From CALWOS01 sp963595735 (GTDB lineage: Bacteria; Bacillota; Clostridia; Oscillospirales; Oscillospiraceae): 64,000 bases of DNA. A program made the translations under genes and the position numbers. Location of the stretch: the NCBI GenBank assembly GCA_963595735.1, contig CAVBJJ010000003.1, positions 1-64,000 on the forward strand, given 5' to 3'. The notes beneath the pieces are model-generated. The model was given only the letters and a program-made list of their open reading frames with translations. It was not told the DNA's origin and searched no databases. Positions 24,250 through 32,264 of this stretch are shown piece after piece; positions within the stretch are counted from its first letter, which is position 1, and every line of letters begins with the position of its first letter.

Positions 24250-24278
24250 TTGCCAAGGGGCGGGACTTGGATTATAAT
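24250..24278 (+). promoter_or_regulatory. Promoter directly after the phage-like block
   Basis: TTGCCA (24250-24255) and TATAAT (24273-24278) are 17 bp apart, about 55 bp before the next ATG. A small hairpin (CTGCGT / ACGCAG) lies in the leader at 24286-24302. Confidence 0.82.
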
Positions 24279-24334
24279 GTCCCTGCTGCGTGGAAAACGC
24301 AGGAATAAAAATGCAAGAACGGGAGGGCGAAGTC

Positions 24335-25006
24335 ATGTATATCAAGACGAAACGCCTATTTGATCTTGATCATAGTTTGGCCGGAAGCTATCTGGCACAG
24401 TTTGAGTATCCCTGGCAGGCGCTGGAGGGCATCAAGGCTTTGATTTTGGAGCTGGGGCCCAAGCTGCCGGCGGAATATCTGGAAGTCGCGGAACAGGTTT
24501 GGGTACATCGTACGGCGCAGGTGGCGCCCACGGCTTTTCTGGGAGCGCCTTGCATCATCGGCCCGGAGACAGAGGTGCGCCATTGTGCTTACATTCGCGG
24601 TACGGCGCTGGTGGGCGCAAACTGCGTGGTGGGCAATTCTGTGGAGCTGAAGAATGTGATTCTGTTTGACAATGTACAGGTGCCGCACTACAACTATGTG
24701 GGGGATTCGATCTTGGGCTACAAAAGCCACATGGGCGCAGGCTCTATTACCTCCAATGTGAAGGCGGATCGTTCTCTGGTTTCGGTGAAAAAGGGAGAGC
24801 AGTGCCTGGACACCGGGCGGAAAAAGTTTGGTGCCATGCTGGGAGACCGGGTGGAGGTTGGCTGCAATGCCGTGCTGAATCCCGGCACCATTGTGGGGCG
24901 GGATTCGATGATCTATCCGCTGGTATGCGTTCGGGGAACGGTGCCGGAAAACAGTCTTGTCAAAACCGAGGGGGTCGTGGTGCCTCGGGAACCCATGGGG
25001 AAATAA
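24335..25006 (+). CDS. Left-handed beta-helix (hexapeptide repeat) acyltransferase/nucleotidyltransferase-like protein
   Basis: The 223-residue protein is dominated by hexapeptide repeats from about residue 65 (VAPTAFLGAPCIIGPETEV ... VVGNSVELKNVILFDNVQV ... SHMGAGSITSNVKADRSL), ending in VGCNAVLNPGTIVGRDSMIYP. This is the C-terminal half of GlmU-type enzymes without the N-terminal pyrophosphorylase. The N-terminal 60 residues contain FDLDHSLAGSYLAQFEYPWQAL, a block found in UDP-N-acetylglucosamine pyrophosphorylase-related proteins of Clostridia. It probably acetylates a sugar or amino sugar. Own promoter and terminator, so monocistronic. Confidence 0.8.
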   Translation: MYIKTKRLFDLDHSLAGSYLAQFEYPWQALEGIKALILELGPKLPAEYLEVAEQVWVHRTAQVAPTAFLGAPCIIGPETEVRHCAYIRGTALVGANCVVGNSVELKNVILFDNVQVPHYNYVGDSILGYKSHMGAGSITSNVKADRSLVSVKKGEQCLDTGRKKFGAMLGDRVEVGCNAVLNPGTIVGRDSMIYPLVCVRGTVPENSLVKTEGVVVPREPMGK

Positions 25007-25014
25007 AAGAAAAG

Positions 25015-25056
25015 AGCATCTGTCGGAGACGGTGAGGTTTCGACAGATGCTTTTTG
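25015..25056 (+). terminator. Intrinsic terminator after the hexapeptide-repeat gene
   Basis: An 11-bp perfect stem (25015-25025 with 25041-25051) is followed by TTTTGCT. Confidence 0.85.
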
Positions 25057-25095
25057 CTATTGTTAAAGGGACTGGCGCGGCGGTTTTTGGCTCTG

Positions 25096-25124
25096 TTGAA
25101 ATTTTTGGAAAAATATGCTATTCT
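25096..25124 (+). promoter_or_regulatory. Probable pgi promoter
   Basis: TTGAAA (25096-25101) and TATTCT (25119-25124) with 17 bp spacing, about 60 bp upstream of the pgi start. Confidence 0.65.
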
Positions 25125-25182
25125 GCAGACAGATATAGAAACGGCTGCAAAGGACAATTTGCGATTTGGGGAGTGGTTATAC

Positions 25183-26457
25183 ATGGTAAAAGTAGATCTT
25201 ACCGGCGCACAAAGCTTTTTTGATCTGGGTGGGCCGCAATATGACGCCGCTGCCGCCGCCCACCGCAGCTTGGCCGAGGGCTCCGGTGCAGGCGGGGAGT
25301 TTACCGGATGGCTGCGCCTGCCGGAGCGCGTTTTGCAGCAGGAGTGGGAGGAAATCCAGATCGCCGCGGCGCGCATTCGGGAGCAGGCACAGGTGCTGGT
25401 GGTCATCGGGATCGGCGGCTCTTACCTGGGGACCCGTGCGGCGTTGGAACTGCTGGGCAGGCAGATCTCCAATGGGCCGGAGATTCTGTTTCTGGGCAAC
25501 GGCCTGTCCCCCAGCGCCCTGCAGGAGACGCTGGAACGGCTGGGAGAGCGGGAGTTTGCCATCAATGTGATCTCCAAATCCGGCACCACGCTGGAGCCGG
25601 CGCTGGCGTTCCGGCTGCTGCGTCAGCTGGCGGAAAAGCGCTATGGCGCGGAAGCGGGAAAGCGGATTTATGCTACAACGGACGCCCACAAGGGGGCGCT
25701 GCTGACGCTGGCACAGGAGGAGGGGTACACCCGCTTCGTGGTGCCGGATGATGTGGGCGGACGCTACAGTGTGCTGTCCGCTGTGGGAATGCTGCCCATG
25801 GCGGCGGCCGGACTGGACGGACAGAAGATACTGGAAACGGCAGCGCAGGCGATGCAGGTGCTGGATCTGCGCTCGCCGGACAACCCCGCCTGGCAGTATG
25901 CCGCCGCCCGGCAGCATCTGTACCGCCGGGGAAAAACAGTCGAGGTGCTGGCCTGCTATGAGCCGCGATTCCGCTACATGGCGGAATGGTGGAAGCAGCT
26001 TTATGGAGAGAGCGAGGGGAAAAACGGCATCGGCATTTTCCCGGCGAGTGTGGAATACACGGCCGACCTGCACTCCATGGGGCAGTATATCCAGGACGGC
26101 CCTCGGAACCTGATGGAGACCGTGGTGCAGTTTGAACACCGGCATGAAGCGGTGGAGGTGCCCTTTTCCATGGGAGATCCGGACGGTCTGAATTATCTGG
26201 CGGGGAAAGACCTGGGGGAGATTTGCCGCCAGGCGGCGCAGGCGGTGCGCGCGGCGCACATCGAGGGGGGCGTACCCAACATCGGGTTGTCCGTTCCTGC
26301 GATGGACGAGGCCGGTTTTGCGGAGCTGGTGTGCTTTTTCCAGGTGGCCTGCGGCATTTCCGGGTATATGTCCGGCGTGAACCCCTTTGACCAGCCGGGG
26401 GTGGAGGCATACAAGAAAAATATGTTCCGGTTGCTGGGAAAGCCAGGCTGCCGGTAA
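25183..26457 (+). CDS. pgi: Glucose-6-phosphate isomerase
   Basis: Interconverts glucose 6-phosphate and fructose 6-phosphate. The 424-residue protein has the two SIS domains: VVIGIGGSYLGTRAALE and VISKSGTTLEPALAFR bind the phosphate, VVPDDVGGRYSVLSAVGMLP holds the catalytic block, and the late His in QFEHRHEAVEVP and Lys near YKKNMF are at the active site. Length is slightly short but matches the Firmicutes type. GGGGAG lies nine bases before the ATG. Own promoter; no other glycolytic gene adjoins it. Confidence 0.97.
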   Translation: MVKVDLTGAQSFFDLGGPQYDAAAAAHRSLAEGSGAGGEFTGWLRLPERVLQQEWEEIQIAAARIREQAQVLVVIGIGGSYLGTRAALELLGRQISNGPEILFLGNGLSPSALQETLERLGEREFAINVISKSGTTLEPALAFRLLRQLAEKRYGAEAGKRIYATTDAHKGALLTLAQEEGYTRFVVPDDVGGRYSVLSAVGMLPMAAAGLDGQKILETAAQAMQVLDLRSPDNPAWQYAAARQHLYRRGKTVEVLACYEPRFRYMAEWWKQLYGESEGKNGIGIFPASVEYTADLHSMGQYIQDGPRNLMETVVQFEHRHEAVEVPFSMGDPDGLNYLAGKDLGEICRQAAQAVRAAHIEGGVPNIGLSVPAMDEAGFAELVCFFQVACGISGYMSGVNPFDQPGVEAYKKNMFRLLGKPGCR

Positions 26458-26519
26458 GCGAAAAACATCCGGAGATTTTGTGGAAAAATTATAAAATTTG
26501 AATTTTATAAAACAAAGGA

Positions 26520-26548
26520 TTGCCTTTTTCCATAAGAAATGGTATGAT
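26520..26548 (+). promoter_or_regulatory. Promoter of the P-loop ATPase gene
   Basis: TTGCCT (26520-26525) and TATGAT (26543-26548), 17 bp apart, in an AT-rich gap between pgi and the ATPase gene. Confidence 0.75.
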
Positions 26549-26609
26549 ATGAGCGAAACCAAACCGAACAAGCAAAAGCTTAAATATATCAGTCAGGAGA
26601 GTGGTTTTC

Positions 26610-27023
26610 ATGGTAAAACTCATTATGGGTCTCAAGGGCTCCGGTAAGACCAAGACCCTGGTCGAGCTCGTGAAAAAAGCATTGGAGGAAGAAAGCGGCA
26701 ATGTGGTCTGCATCGAAAAGGATAAGGATCTGACCTACGATATTCCCCATGCCTGCCGCCTGATCCACGCCAAGGAGTATGGTATCAACACCAACGAGCG
26801 TCTTCAGGGATTCATCAGCGGCCTGCACGCCGGTAACTACGATATTACACACATCTTTATTGATAACTTCTACAAAATGCTGGACGACAGCAGCGACGAA
26901 ACGGTTGCCGCCCTGCTTCAGTGGATGGACGAATTTGGTGAGCGGGAGAATGTGAAGTTCACCATCAGCGCTACCGCCGTGGCTGAGGAGCGTTGCGACG
27001 CGATCAAAAAGTACATCAAATAA
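26610..27023 (+). CDS. Small stand-alone P-loop ATPase of unknown role
   Basis: The 137-residue protein begins directly with a Walker A motif (MGLKGSGKTKTL) and has a Walker B-like ITHIFIDNFYKML near residue 85, then FTISATAV, which resembles a sensor-type strand. It is too short for a full RecA or AAA domain. Homologues are common in Clostridia without known function. ATG 26610 is preferred because AGGAG is ten bases upstream. Codons and base composition are less GC-rich than neighbours, typical of a highly expressed gene. Own promoter and terminator make it a single-gene unit. Confidence 0.75.
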   Translation: MVKLIMGLKGSGKTKTLVELVKKALEEESGNVVCIEKDKDLTYDIPHACRLIHAKEYGINTNERLQGFISGLHAGNYDITHIFIDNFYKMLDDSSDETVAALLQWMDEFGERENVKFTISATAVAEERCDAIKKYIK

Positions 27024-27044
27024 AAACGCAAAGCACAAAACGGA

Positions 27045-27084
27045 AAAAGGCGCAGGGGATGAAACCCTGCGCCTTTTGCTTTTT
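27045..27084 (+). terminator. Intrinsic terminator after the P-loop ATPase gene
   Basis: A 13-bp perfect stem (27045-27057 with 27065-27077), the last four pairs being A-T, is followed by GCTTTTT. Confidence 0.9.
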
Positions 27085-27109
27085 CTGTCGAATTTTCTTT
27101 GCAGTTTGG

Positions 27110-27139
27110 TTGACGCGGCGCGGTCTTTGGCTGTATAAT
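27110..27139 (+). promoter_or_regulatory. Promoter of the AI-2E-family gene
   Basis: TTGACG (27110-27115) and TATAAT (27134-27139) with 18 bp spacing, 40 bp before the start codon. Confidence 0.82.
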
Positions 27140-27179
27140 GCGATAATATAGGTGTTTTTTACCTTGTTGGAGGAACAGC

Positions 27180-28475
27180 ATGAAGCGTTTTCAGTGGGAA
27201 AAGAAATACATACAGGCCGGCGTTACGGCGTTTCTGGTTATCGTTGCCAGTTTGGCATTTTACATGATTTTCCAGAACATGAGCTCCGTGCGCGATGCGC
27301 TGAACAAGCTGACTACAGTGCTGTCCCCGGTGGGCTGGGGGCTGGTGATCGCCTATGTGCTCAACCCGCTGGTAAAGCTGTTTGAACGCAAGTGCTTCAG
27401 CAAGGTGGGAAAGCGCGTTTGCAAAACAGAAAAAAAGCTGTTTGATTTCCGGCGGATGCTGTCCATCCTGCTGGCGGAAGTGGTGCTGTGCATGGTGCTG
27501 GTGCTGCTGGTATACATGGTCGTGCCGCAGGTATATTTCGGCGTGGAGAGCGTGGTCAACAACTCTCCGGAATATTTGGAACAGGCCAAGCACTTTGTGA
27601 AAACGGCCTTTTCCAATACGCCGGCGCTGCAAACGCTGATCAATGAAAATCTGGATAAGATTGCGGAAAGCATTACCCAGTGGGCAACGGACACGCTGCT
27701 GCCGCAGCTGAGCGATATTGTGGCAGTCATTACCACCAGCATCTATCAGGTGGCGCGGGGAATGCTGAATTTTGTGATCGGCATTGTGCTGTCCGTGTAT
27801 CTGCTGTTTAACAAACGCGCCTTTTTGGCATCTTTGAAAAAGCTGATCTATGGCGTGTTCAAGTTCAAGCACGCGGAGCAGATCCTCCGGGCGCTGCGCT
27901 TTACGAACCGGGCGTTCAGCGGCTTCCTCCACGGCAAGCTGCTGGACAGTGCTATCATTGGCGTGATCTGCTTTTTTGCCTGCAAAATTCTGGGATTTCC
28001 CTATGCCATGCTCATCAGCGTTATCATCGGTATTACCAATATCGTACCCTTTTTCGGGCCGATCATCGGCGCGGTGCCCTGTGCGCTGATCATTCTGATG
28101 TTCTCGCCGGTGAAGTTTTTTGTGTTTATCATATTCATCATCATCTTGCAGAGCTTTGACGGCAATGTTCTCGGTCCCAAGATCCTGAGCAACACTATTG
28201 GCCTGAGCGGCTTTTGGATCATGTTTGCCATTCTGGTGGGCGGCGGTCTGTTCGGCTTCTGGGGCATGGTGCTGGGCGTGCCGGTCTTCACGGTGCTTTA
28301 CACCGGCCTGAAAAAACTGATCAATTATCTGTTGGAGCGCCGGAGACTGCCGGTGGACACAGCGGAATACTATGACCTGCACCATATCGACCGGGAGACG
28401 CGGGAATGCGTTTCCAAAAAACAAGCCGAGGCGGCAGAAAAAGCTGCCGCCCCGGAACAGGCTGAAAATCTATAA
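27180..28475 (+). CDS. AI-2E family transporter
   Basis: The 431-residue membrane protein has the typical pattern of this family: two N-terminal helices with VLSPVGWGLVIAYVLNPLV, a large soluble loop (about residues 120-200) and a second half with helices that include IVPFFGPIIGAVPCALIIL and ILGPKIL-like NVLGPKILSNTIGLSGFWIM, the family hallmark. Members export small molecules such as AI-2 or act as Na+/H+ antiporters; the substrate is open. The charged C-terminal tail is rich in Glu/Ala. GGAGG precedes the ATG. It converges with the cysteine desulfurase gene. Confidence 0.92.
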   Translation: MKRFQWEKKYIQAGVTAFLVIVASLAFYMIFQNMSSVRDALNKLTTVLSPVGWGLVIAYVLNPLVKLFERKCFSKVGKRVCKTEKKLFDFRRMLSILLAEVVLCMVLVLLVYMVVPQVYFGVESVVNNSPEYLEQAKHFVKTAFSNTPALQTLINENLDKIAESITQWATDTLLPQLSDIVAVITTSIYQVARGMLNFVIGIVLSVYLLFNKRAFLASLKKLIYGVFKFKHAEQILRALRFTNRAFSGFLHGKLLDSAIIGVICFFACKILGFPYAMLISVIIGITNIVPFFGPIIGAVPCALIILMFSPVKFFVFIIFIIILQSFDGNVLGPKILSNTIGLSGFWIMFAILVGGGLFGFWGMVLGVPVFTVLYTGLKKLINYLLERRRLPVDTAEYYDLHHIDRETRECVSKKQAEAAEKAAAPEQAENL

Positions 28476-28496
28476 TTTGTGGATTTCGGAGCCCTG

Positions 28497-29636
28497 TCAG
28501 CGCACGCTTCGGCGCAGGGAAGCTGCCGCGGCAATCAGTTCCTGACAGAAAGTATCGACCTCTGCCTGGGTCGTGTACCGGCAAAGACTGACACGAATGC
28601 TGCCGTCGATGACCTGCGGGGGCAGCCCCATGGCCTCCAGAACATGGCTCCGCTTGCCTTTTTTGCAGGCGGAGCTTCGTGCCACACAGATGCCCTTTGC
28701 ATCCAGCCAGTTGAGCAGCACCTCGCTGCGGTAGCCGGGCAGGGCAAGATTGAGCAGGTGCGGCGCGCCGCCGCCGTTGATCCGCAGCTCCGGCAAAGCG
28801 GCGGAAAGCTGGGCGATCATCCCCTCCCGCAGCGCCTGCATATGGGCGGTGCTGGCGGCAAAGTGCTCCGCGCCCAGCGCTGCGGCCACGCCAAATCCGG
28901 CGATGGCGGGCAGCGCCTCGGTACCGGCGCGCAGTCCGCGTTCCTGCTCGCCTCCCAGGATCAGGGGACGCAGGGCAAGTCCCTTGCGGATATAAAGCGC
29001 ACCGATGCCCTTGGGGGCGTGAATCTTGTGGCCGCTCAGGCTGATCATGTCCGCGCCAAGTTGGCGGGGCTGGCAGGGAACCTTCAAAAAGCCCTGCACG
29101 GCATCCGTGTGCAGCAGCGCCTGGGAACCGGCGTGTTTCATACCGGCGGCGATAGCGGGAATGTCTGTGACCGCGCCGGTCTCGTTGTTGACCAGCATGA
29201 GCGTGACAAGTCCCGTGTCCTCCCGCAGCGCATCCAAAACGGCCTGCACGGGGATCTCCCCGGTGGGAGCGGGAGCCAGCCGCGTGACGGAAAAGCCCTG
29301 TTCCTCCAGAGCGTCCAGGCATTTGCGAACGGCGTCATGCTCCGTTTGGCCGGAGATGATATGTCTGTGCCGGTGACGCATTTTGTAAGCGCCCATGCGG
29401 ATGGCCCAGTTATCGCTTTCGGAGCCGCCGGCGGTGAAAAACAGTTCCTCCGGCAGGCAGCCCAGCGCACCGGCTACCTGCGCTCTGGCGGTGTCCAGCT
29501 GCTTTTTGGCGGCGCGTCCCAGACTGTGGGTCGAGCTGGGATTGCCGTAAAAGGAGAGCATCATTTCCGCAGCGGCGGCGGCCGCCTCCGGGCAGACCCG
29601 GGTCGTGGCGGCGTTGTCCAGATAGATAGATTCCAT
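28497..29636 (-). CDS. Cysteine desulfurase family protein (NifS-like, first of three class V enzymes)
   Basis: A 379-residue PLP enzyme: YLDNAATTR at the N-terminus, GGSESDNWAI, HTDAVQ, the PLP lysine in SGHKIHAPKG, GGEQERGLRAGTE and the catalytic cysteine in SSACKKGKRS. It removes sulfur from cysteine for Fe-S clusters or tRNA thiolation. The active-site loop (SACKKGK) differs from the SACSSG of the IscS in this window, so it may serve another acceptor, for instance MnmA. The neighbouring divergent gene is mtaB, a sulfur-inserting tRNA enzyme. Confidence 0.92.
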   Translation of the reverse strand: MESIYLDNAATTRVCPEAAAAAAEMMLSFYGNPSSTHSLGRAAKKQLDTARAQVAGALGCLPEELFFTAGGSESDNWAIRMGAYKMRHRHRHIISGQTEHDAVRKCLDALEEQGFSVTRLAPAPTGEIPVQAVLDALREDTGLVTLMLVNNETGAVTDIPAIAAGMKHAGSQALLHTDAVQGFLKVPCQPRQLGADMISLSGHKIHAPKGIGALYIRKGLALRPLILGGEQERGLRAGTEALPAIAGFGVAAALGAEHFAASTAHMQALREGMIAQLSAALPELRINGGGAPHLLNLALPGYRSEVLLNWLDAKGICVARSSACKKGKRSHVLEAMGLPPQVIDGSIRVSLCRYTTQAEVDTFCQELIAAAASLRRSVR

Positions 29637-29746
29637 TGTGTTATTGACTCCCGTTGTTCAAGTTATCTCGCGATCGTGCAAAATATTGTGTAGTATTATA
29701 ATAGCGCAAAATCCGCGGCTTGACAACCAGAAAGAAGGGAACGACC

Positions 29747-31048
29747 ATGAAGTATGTCATCACGACCTTGGGCTGCAAGGTCAATCAATATGAGACCCAG
29801 GCCATCGAGTCGCTTTTGACCCAGCGGGGACATTGTCCGGCGGCGCCGGGGGAGCAGGCGGACGCGATCATCATCAACACCTGCGCGGTGACGGCGGAAA
29901 GCGGCAGAAAAAGCCGCCAGGCGATCCGGCATTTGCAGGGAGAGCACCCCGGCGCGGTTACGGCGGTGTGCGGCTGCTTTTCCCAGATCGAACCGGAAGC
30001 GGTGCGGCAGCTGGGAGCGGATGTGGTGTTTGGCAGCGACAAGCGCAAGCAGCTGGTGGACGCCATCGAGGCAGTCTGGAACGACCGCAGCCGACAATGT
30101 CAGGAGATCGACCTTCCCCGGGAGCGCCGGGAGTTTGAGCGCCTGCCGGCGGGAGCTGTTGCCGGGCGTACCCGCGCTATGCTGAAAATTCAGGACGGCT
30201 GCGATAATTTTTGCAGCTATTGCGTCATACCCTATTCCCGGGGGCGCGTGCGCTCTTTGCCCATGGAGGAGGCGGCCGCCCAAGCCGCCCGGCTGGAGCA
30301 GGAGGGCTATCGGGAGCTGGTCATCACTGGGATCGAGATCGCCTCTTATGGCAAAGATCTGCCGGAAAAGCCGGGACTTGCGGATGTAATTACGGCAATC
30401 GCCCAGGCAGCGCCGGGGCTGCGGATCCGGCTGGGTTCGTTGGAGCCGACGGTGGTAACGGAGGAGTTCTGCCGTCGGATGGCCGCGCTGGAGCAGGTCT
30501 GCGACCAGTTCCATCTGTCTTTGCAGTCCGGCTGTGACCGCACCCTGCGAGCCATGCGCCGGAAGTATGACACGGCGGCGTTTTTGGAGGTTGCCCGGCT
30601 GCTGCGGCAGTATTTCCCGGATTGCGCCCTGACGGCGGATCTGATCGTGGGCTTTCCCGGGGAGACGGAAGCGGATCACCAGGCCACGCTGCGCTTTCTG
30701 GAGCAGGTGGGTTTTGCCTCGATGCACATTTTCCCGTACTCGATCCGCCCTGGCACCCGCGCAGCGGAAATGCCGGAGCAGCTGACCAACGGAGAGAAAG
30801 CCTTGCGGGCAAAGCAGGCAAGGGAAGTGGCAAAACGCAGCCAGAACGCGTATCTGCACCGCTGTGTGGGAAAAATTTTTCCCGTCTTGTTTGAAACGGA
30901 GCGGGACGGCGTGTGCGTGGGTCACGGAAGTAACGGTGTACAAGTGTGCGCACAGGGAACACAATTCCGGGGCTTTGTGAAAAGTGTCAAAATCCAGGAA
31001 GTTCAAGGGGAAATGCTTGTAGGAAAAGTTGTTGCAATCCGAAACTGA
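29747..31048 (+). CDS. mtaB: tRNA (t6A37) methylthiotransferase MtaB
   Basis: A radical SAM methylthiotransferase of 433 residues that adds a methylthio group to t6A37 in tRNAs reading ANN codons. The N-terminal UPF0004 domain has the three auxiliary-cluster cysteines in TLGCKVNQYE, NTCAVTAES and VCGCFSQIE; the radical SAM triad is CDNFCSYCVIPYSRG. A TRAM-like C-terminus ends the protein. VNQYE and GRVRS point to MtaB rather than MiaB or RimO. The ATG at 29747 follows GAAGGGA. A TATAAT box at 29697-29702 may serve as -10; its -35 is weak. Confidence 0.95.
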   Translation: MKYVITTLGCKVNQYETQAIESLLTQRGHCPAAPGEQADAIIINTCAVTAESGRKSRQAIRHLQGEHPGAVTAVCGCFSQIEPEAVRQLGADVVFGSDKRKQLVDAIEAVWNDRSRQCQEIDLPRERREFERLPAGAVAGRTRAMLKIQDGCDNFCSYCVIPYSRGRVRSLPMEEAAAQAARLEQEGYRELVITGIEIASYGKDLPEKPGLADVITAIAQAAPGLRIRLGSLEPTVVTEEFCRRMAALEQVCDQFHLSLQSGCDRTLRAMRRKYDTAAFLEVARLLRQYFPDCALTADLIVGFPGETEADHQATLRFLEQVGFASMHIFPYSIRPGTRAAEMPEQLTNGEKALRAKQAREVAKRSQNAYLHRCVGKIFPVLFETERDGVCVGHGSNGVQVCAQGTQFRGFVKSVKIQEVQGEMLVGKVVAIRN

Positions 31049-31062
31049 GCGTGCTATTCTAA

Positions 31063-31093
31063 AAAAGGCTCCATCTTCTGCGGAGCCTTTTAT
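31063..31093 (+). terminator. Intrinsic terminator after mtaB
   Basis: A 10-bp stem (AAAAGGCTCC with GGAGCCTTTT) around a nine-base loop; the T tract is in the 3' arm. Confidence 0.8.
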
Positions 31094-31172
31094 GCTAGGC
31101 AAATTGTATACAACAAGGCTATAAAATTTGCCGGCTTTATTAAAATTTTATGAAAATCGGAGGTCATCTCAA

Positions 31173-32264
31173 ATGAACAGAGAGCAAGTGTTCAATTTCT
31201 CTGCCGGCCCGTCCGTCCTGCCGGAGCAGGCCCTGGATCGCGCCGCAGCAGAGCTGAAAAACTATGGCGGCAGCGGCATGTCCGTTATGGAGATGAGTCA
31301 CCGATCCAGTGCTTTCAAGGAAATCTTTGAAGGAACCAAGGCAAAACTCAAGGAGACCCTTTCCGTGCCCGATACCCATGAGATCCTGTTTCTCCAGGGC
31401 GGCGCCAGTCTCCAGTTTTCCGCGATCCCTTTGAACCTGATGGGGGAGAACGGCAGCGCGGACTATGCCATTACCGGCAACTTTGCCAACCTGGCTGCCC
31501 AGGAAGCGGCGAAGTACGGTAAGGTCAATGTGGCTGCCAACACTGAGGATCGGATGCACACCTACATCCCCGCCCAGTCTGATTTGAAGCTGGATCCCCA
31601 GGCGCGCTATTTCTACTATTGTGCCAACAACACCATTTATGGTACCGAGTGGAAGTATGTTCCTGAAACCGGCAAGGTTCCCCTGGTCTGCGACATGAGC
31701 TCCAATATCCTCTCCAAGCCTGTGGATGTGAGCCAGTACGGCATCATCTATGCCGGCGCCCAGAAGAATATGGCGCCCGCCGGCGTTACCGTTGTGATCG
31801 TGGATAAGTCCCTGGCCGGTCACTGCAACCCCCTGACACCCAAGGTCATGGATTATCAGCTGATGATCGAAAAGGATTCCATGTACAATACGCCTCCCTG
31901 CTGGTGTATCTATATGCTGGGACTGACGCTGGATTGGCTCAAGGAGCAGGGCGGCGTTGCCGGCATGGAAAAGATCAAGGCCGCGCGCGCCAAGCGTGTG
32001 TACGACTACTTGGACGAGAGCAAGCTCTTCATCCCCATCGCCGATAAGGAAGCCCGCAGCGACATGAATGTCACCTTCCGCACGGGAGACAAGGATCTGG
32101 ATGCCCTCTTTGCCAAGGAGGCCGCCGCGGCGGGTCTGACCAACCTGAAGGGTCACCGCAAAGCCGGCGGTATGCGCGCTTCTCTGTACAACGCCATGCC
32201 CAACGAGGGCGTTACCGCCCTGCTGGACTTCATGAAGAAATTCGAGGTGGAGCACCATGTTTAA
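31173..32264 (+). CDS. serC: Phosphoserine aminotransferase
   Basis: SerC makes 3-phosphoserine from 3-phosphohydroxypyruvate and glutamate. The 363-residue protein shows FNFSAGPSVLPE at the start, MEMSHRSSAFKEI, LFLQGGASLQFSAIPLNL, the PLP lysine in YAGAQKNMAPAGVT and the closing GHRKAGGMRASLYNAMP, all standard for SerC. GGAGGT is nine bases from the ATG. The end overlaps serA by 8 bp. Codon use is biased to highly expressed genes. Confidence 0.97.
   Translation: MNREQVFNFSAGPSVLPEQALDRAAAELKNYGGSGMSVMEMSHRSSAFKEIFEGTKAKLKETLSVPDTHEILFLQGGASLQFSAIPLNLMGENGSADYAITGNFANLAAQEAAKYGKVNVAANTEDRMHTYIPAQSDLKLDPQARYFYYCANNTIYGTEWKYVPETGKVPLVCDMSSNILSKPVDVSQYGIIYAGAQKNMAPAGVTVVIVDKSLAGHCNPLTPKVMDYQLMIEKDSMYNTPPCWCIYMLGLTLDWLKEQGGVAGMEKIKAARAKRVYDYLDESKLFIPIADKEARSDMNVTFRTGDKDLDALFAKEAAAAGLTNLKGHRKAGGMRASLYNAMPNEGVTALLDFMKKFEVEHHV

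Noticed and set aside
11338..24334. Prophage attachment sites as direct repeats
   Set aside because: I compared both ends by eye and found no convincing repeat of 12 bp or more, and no tRNA at either end.
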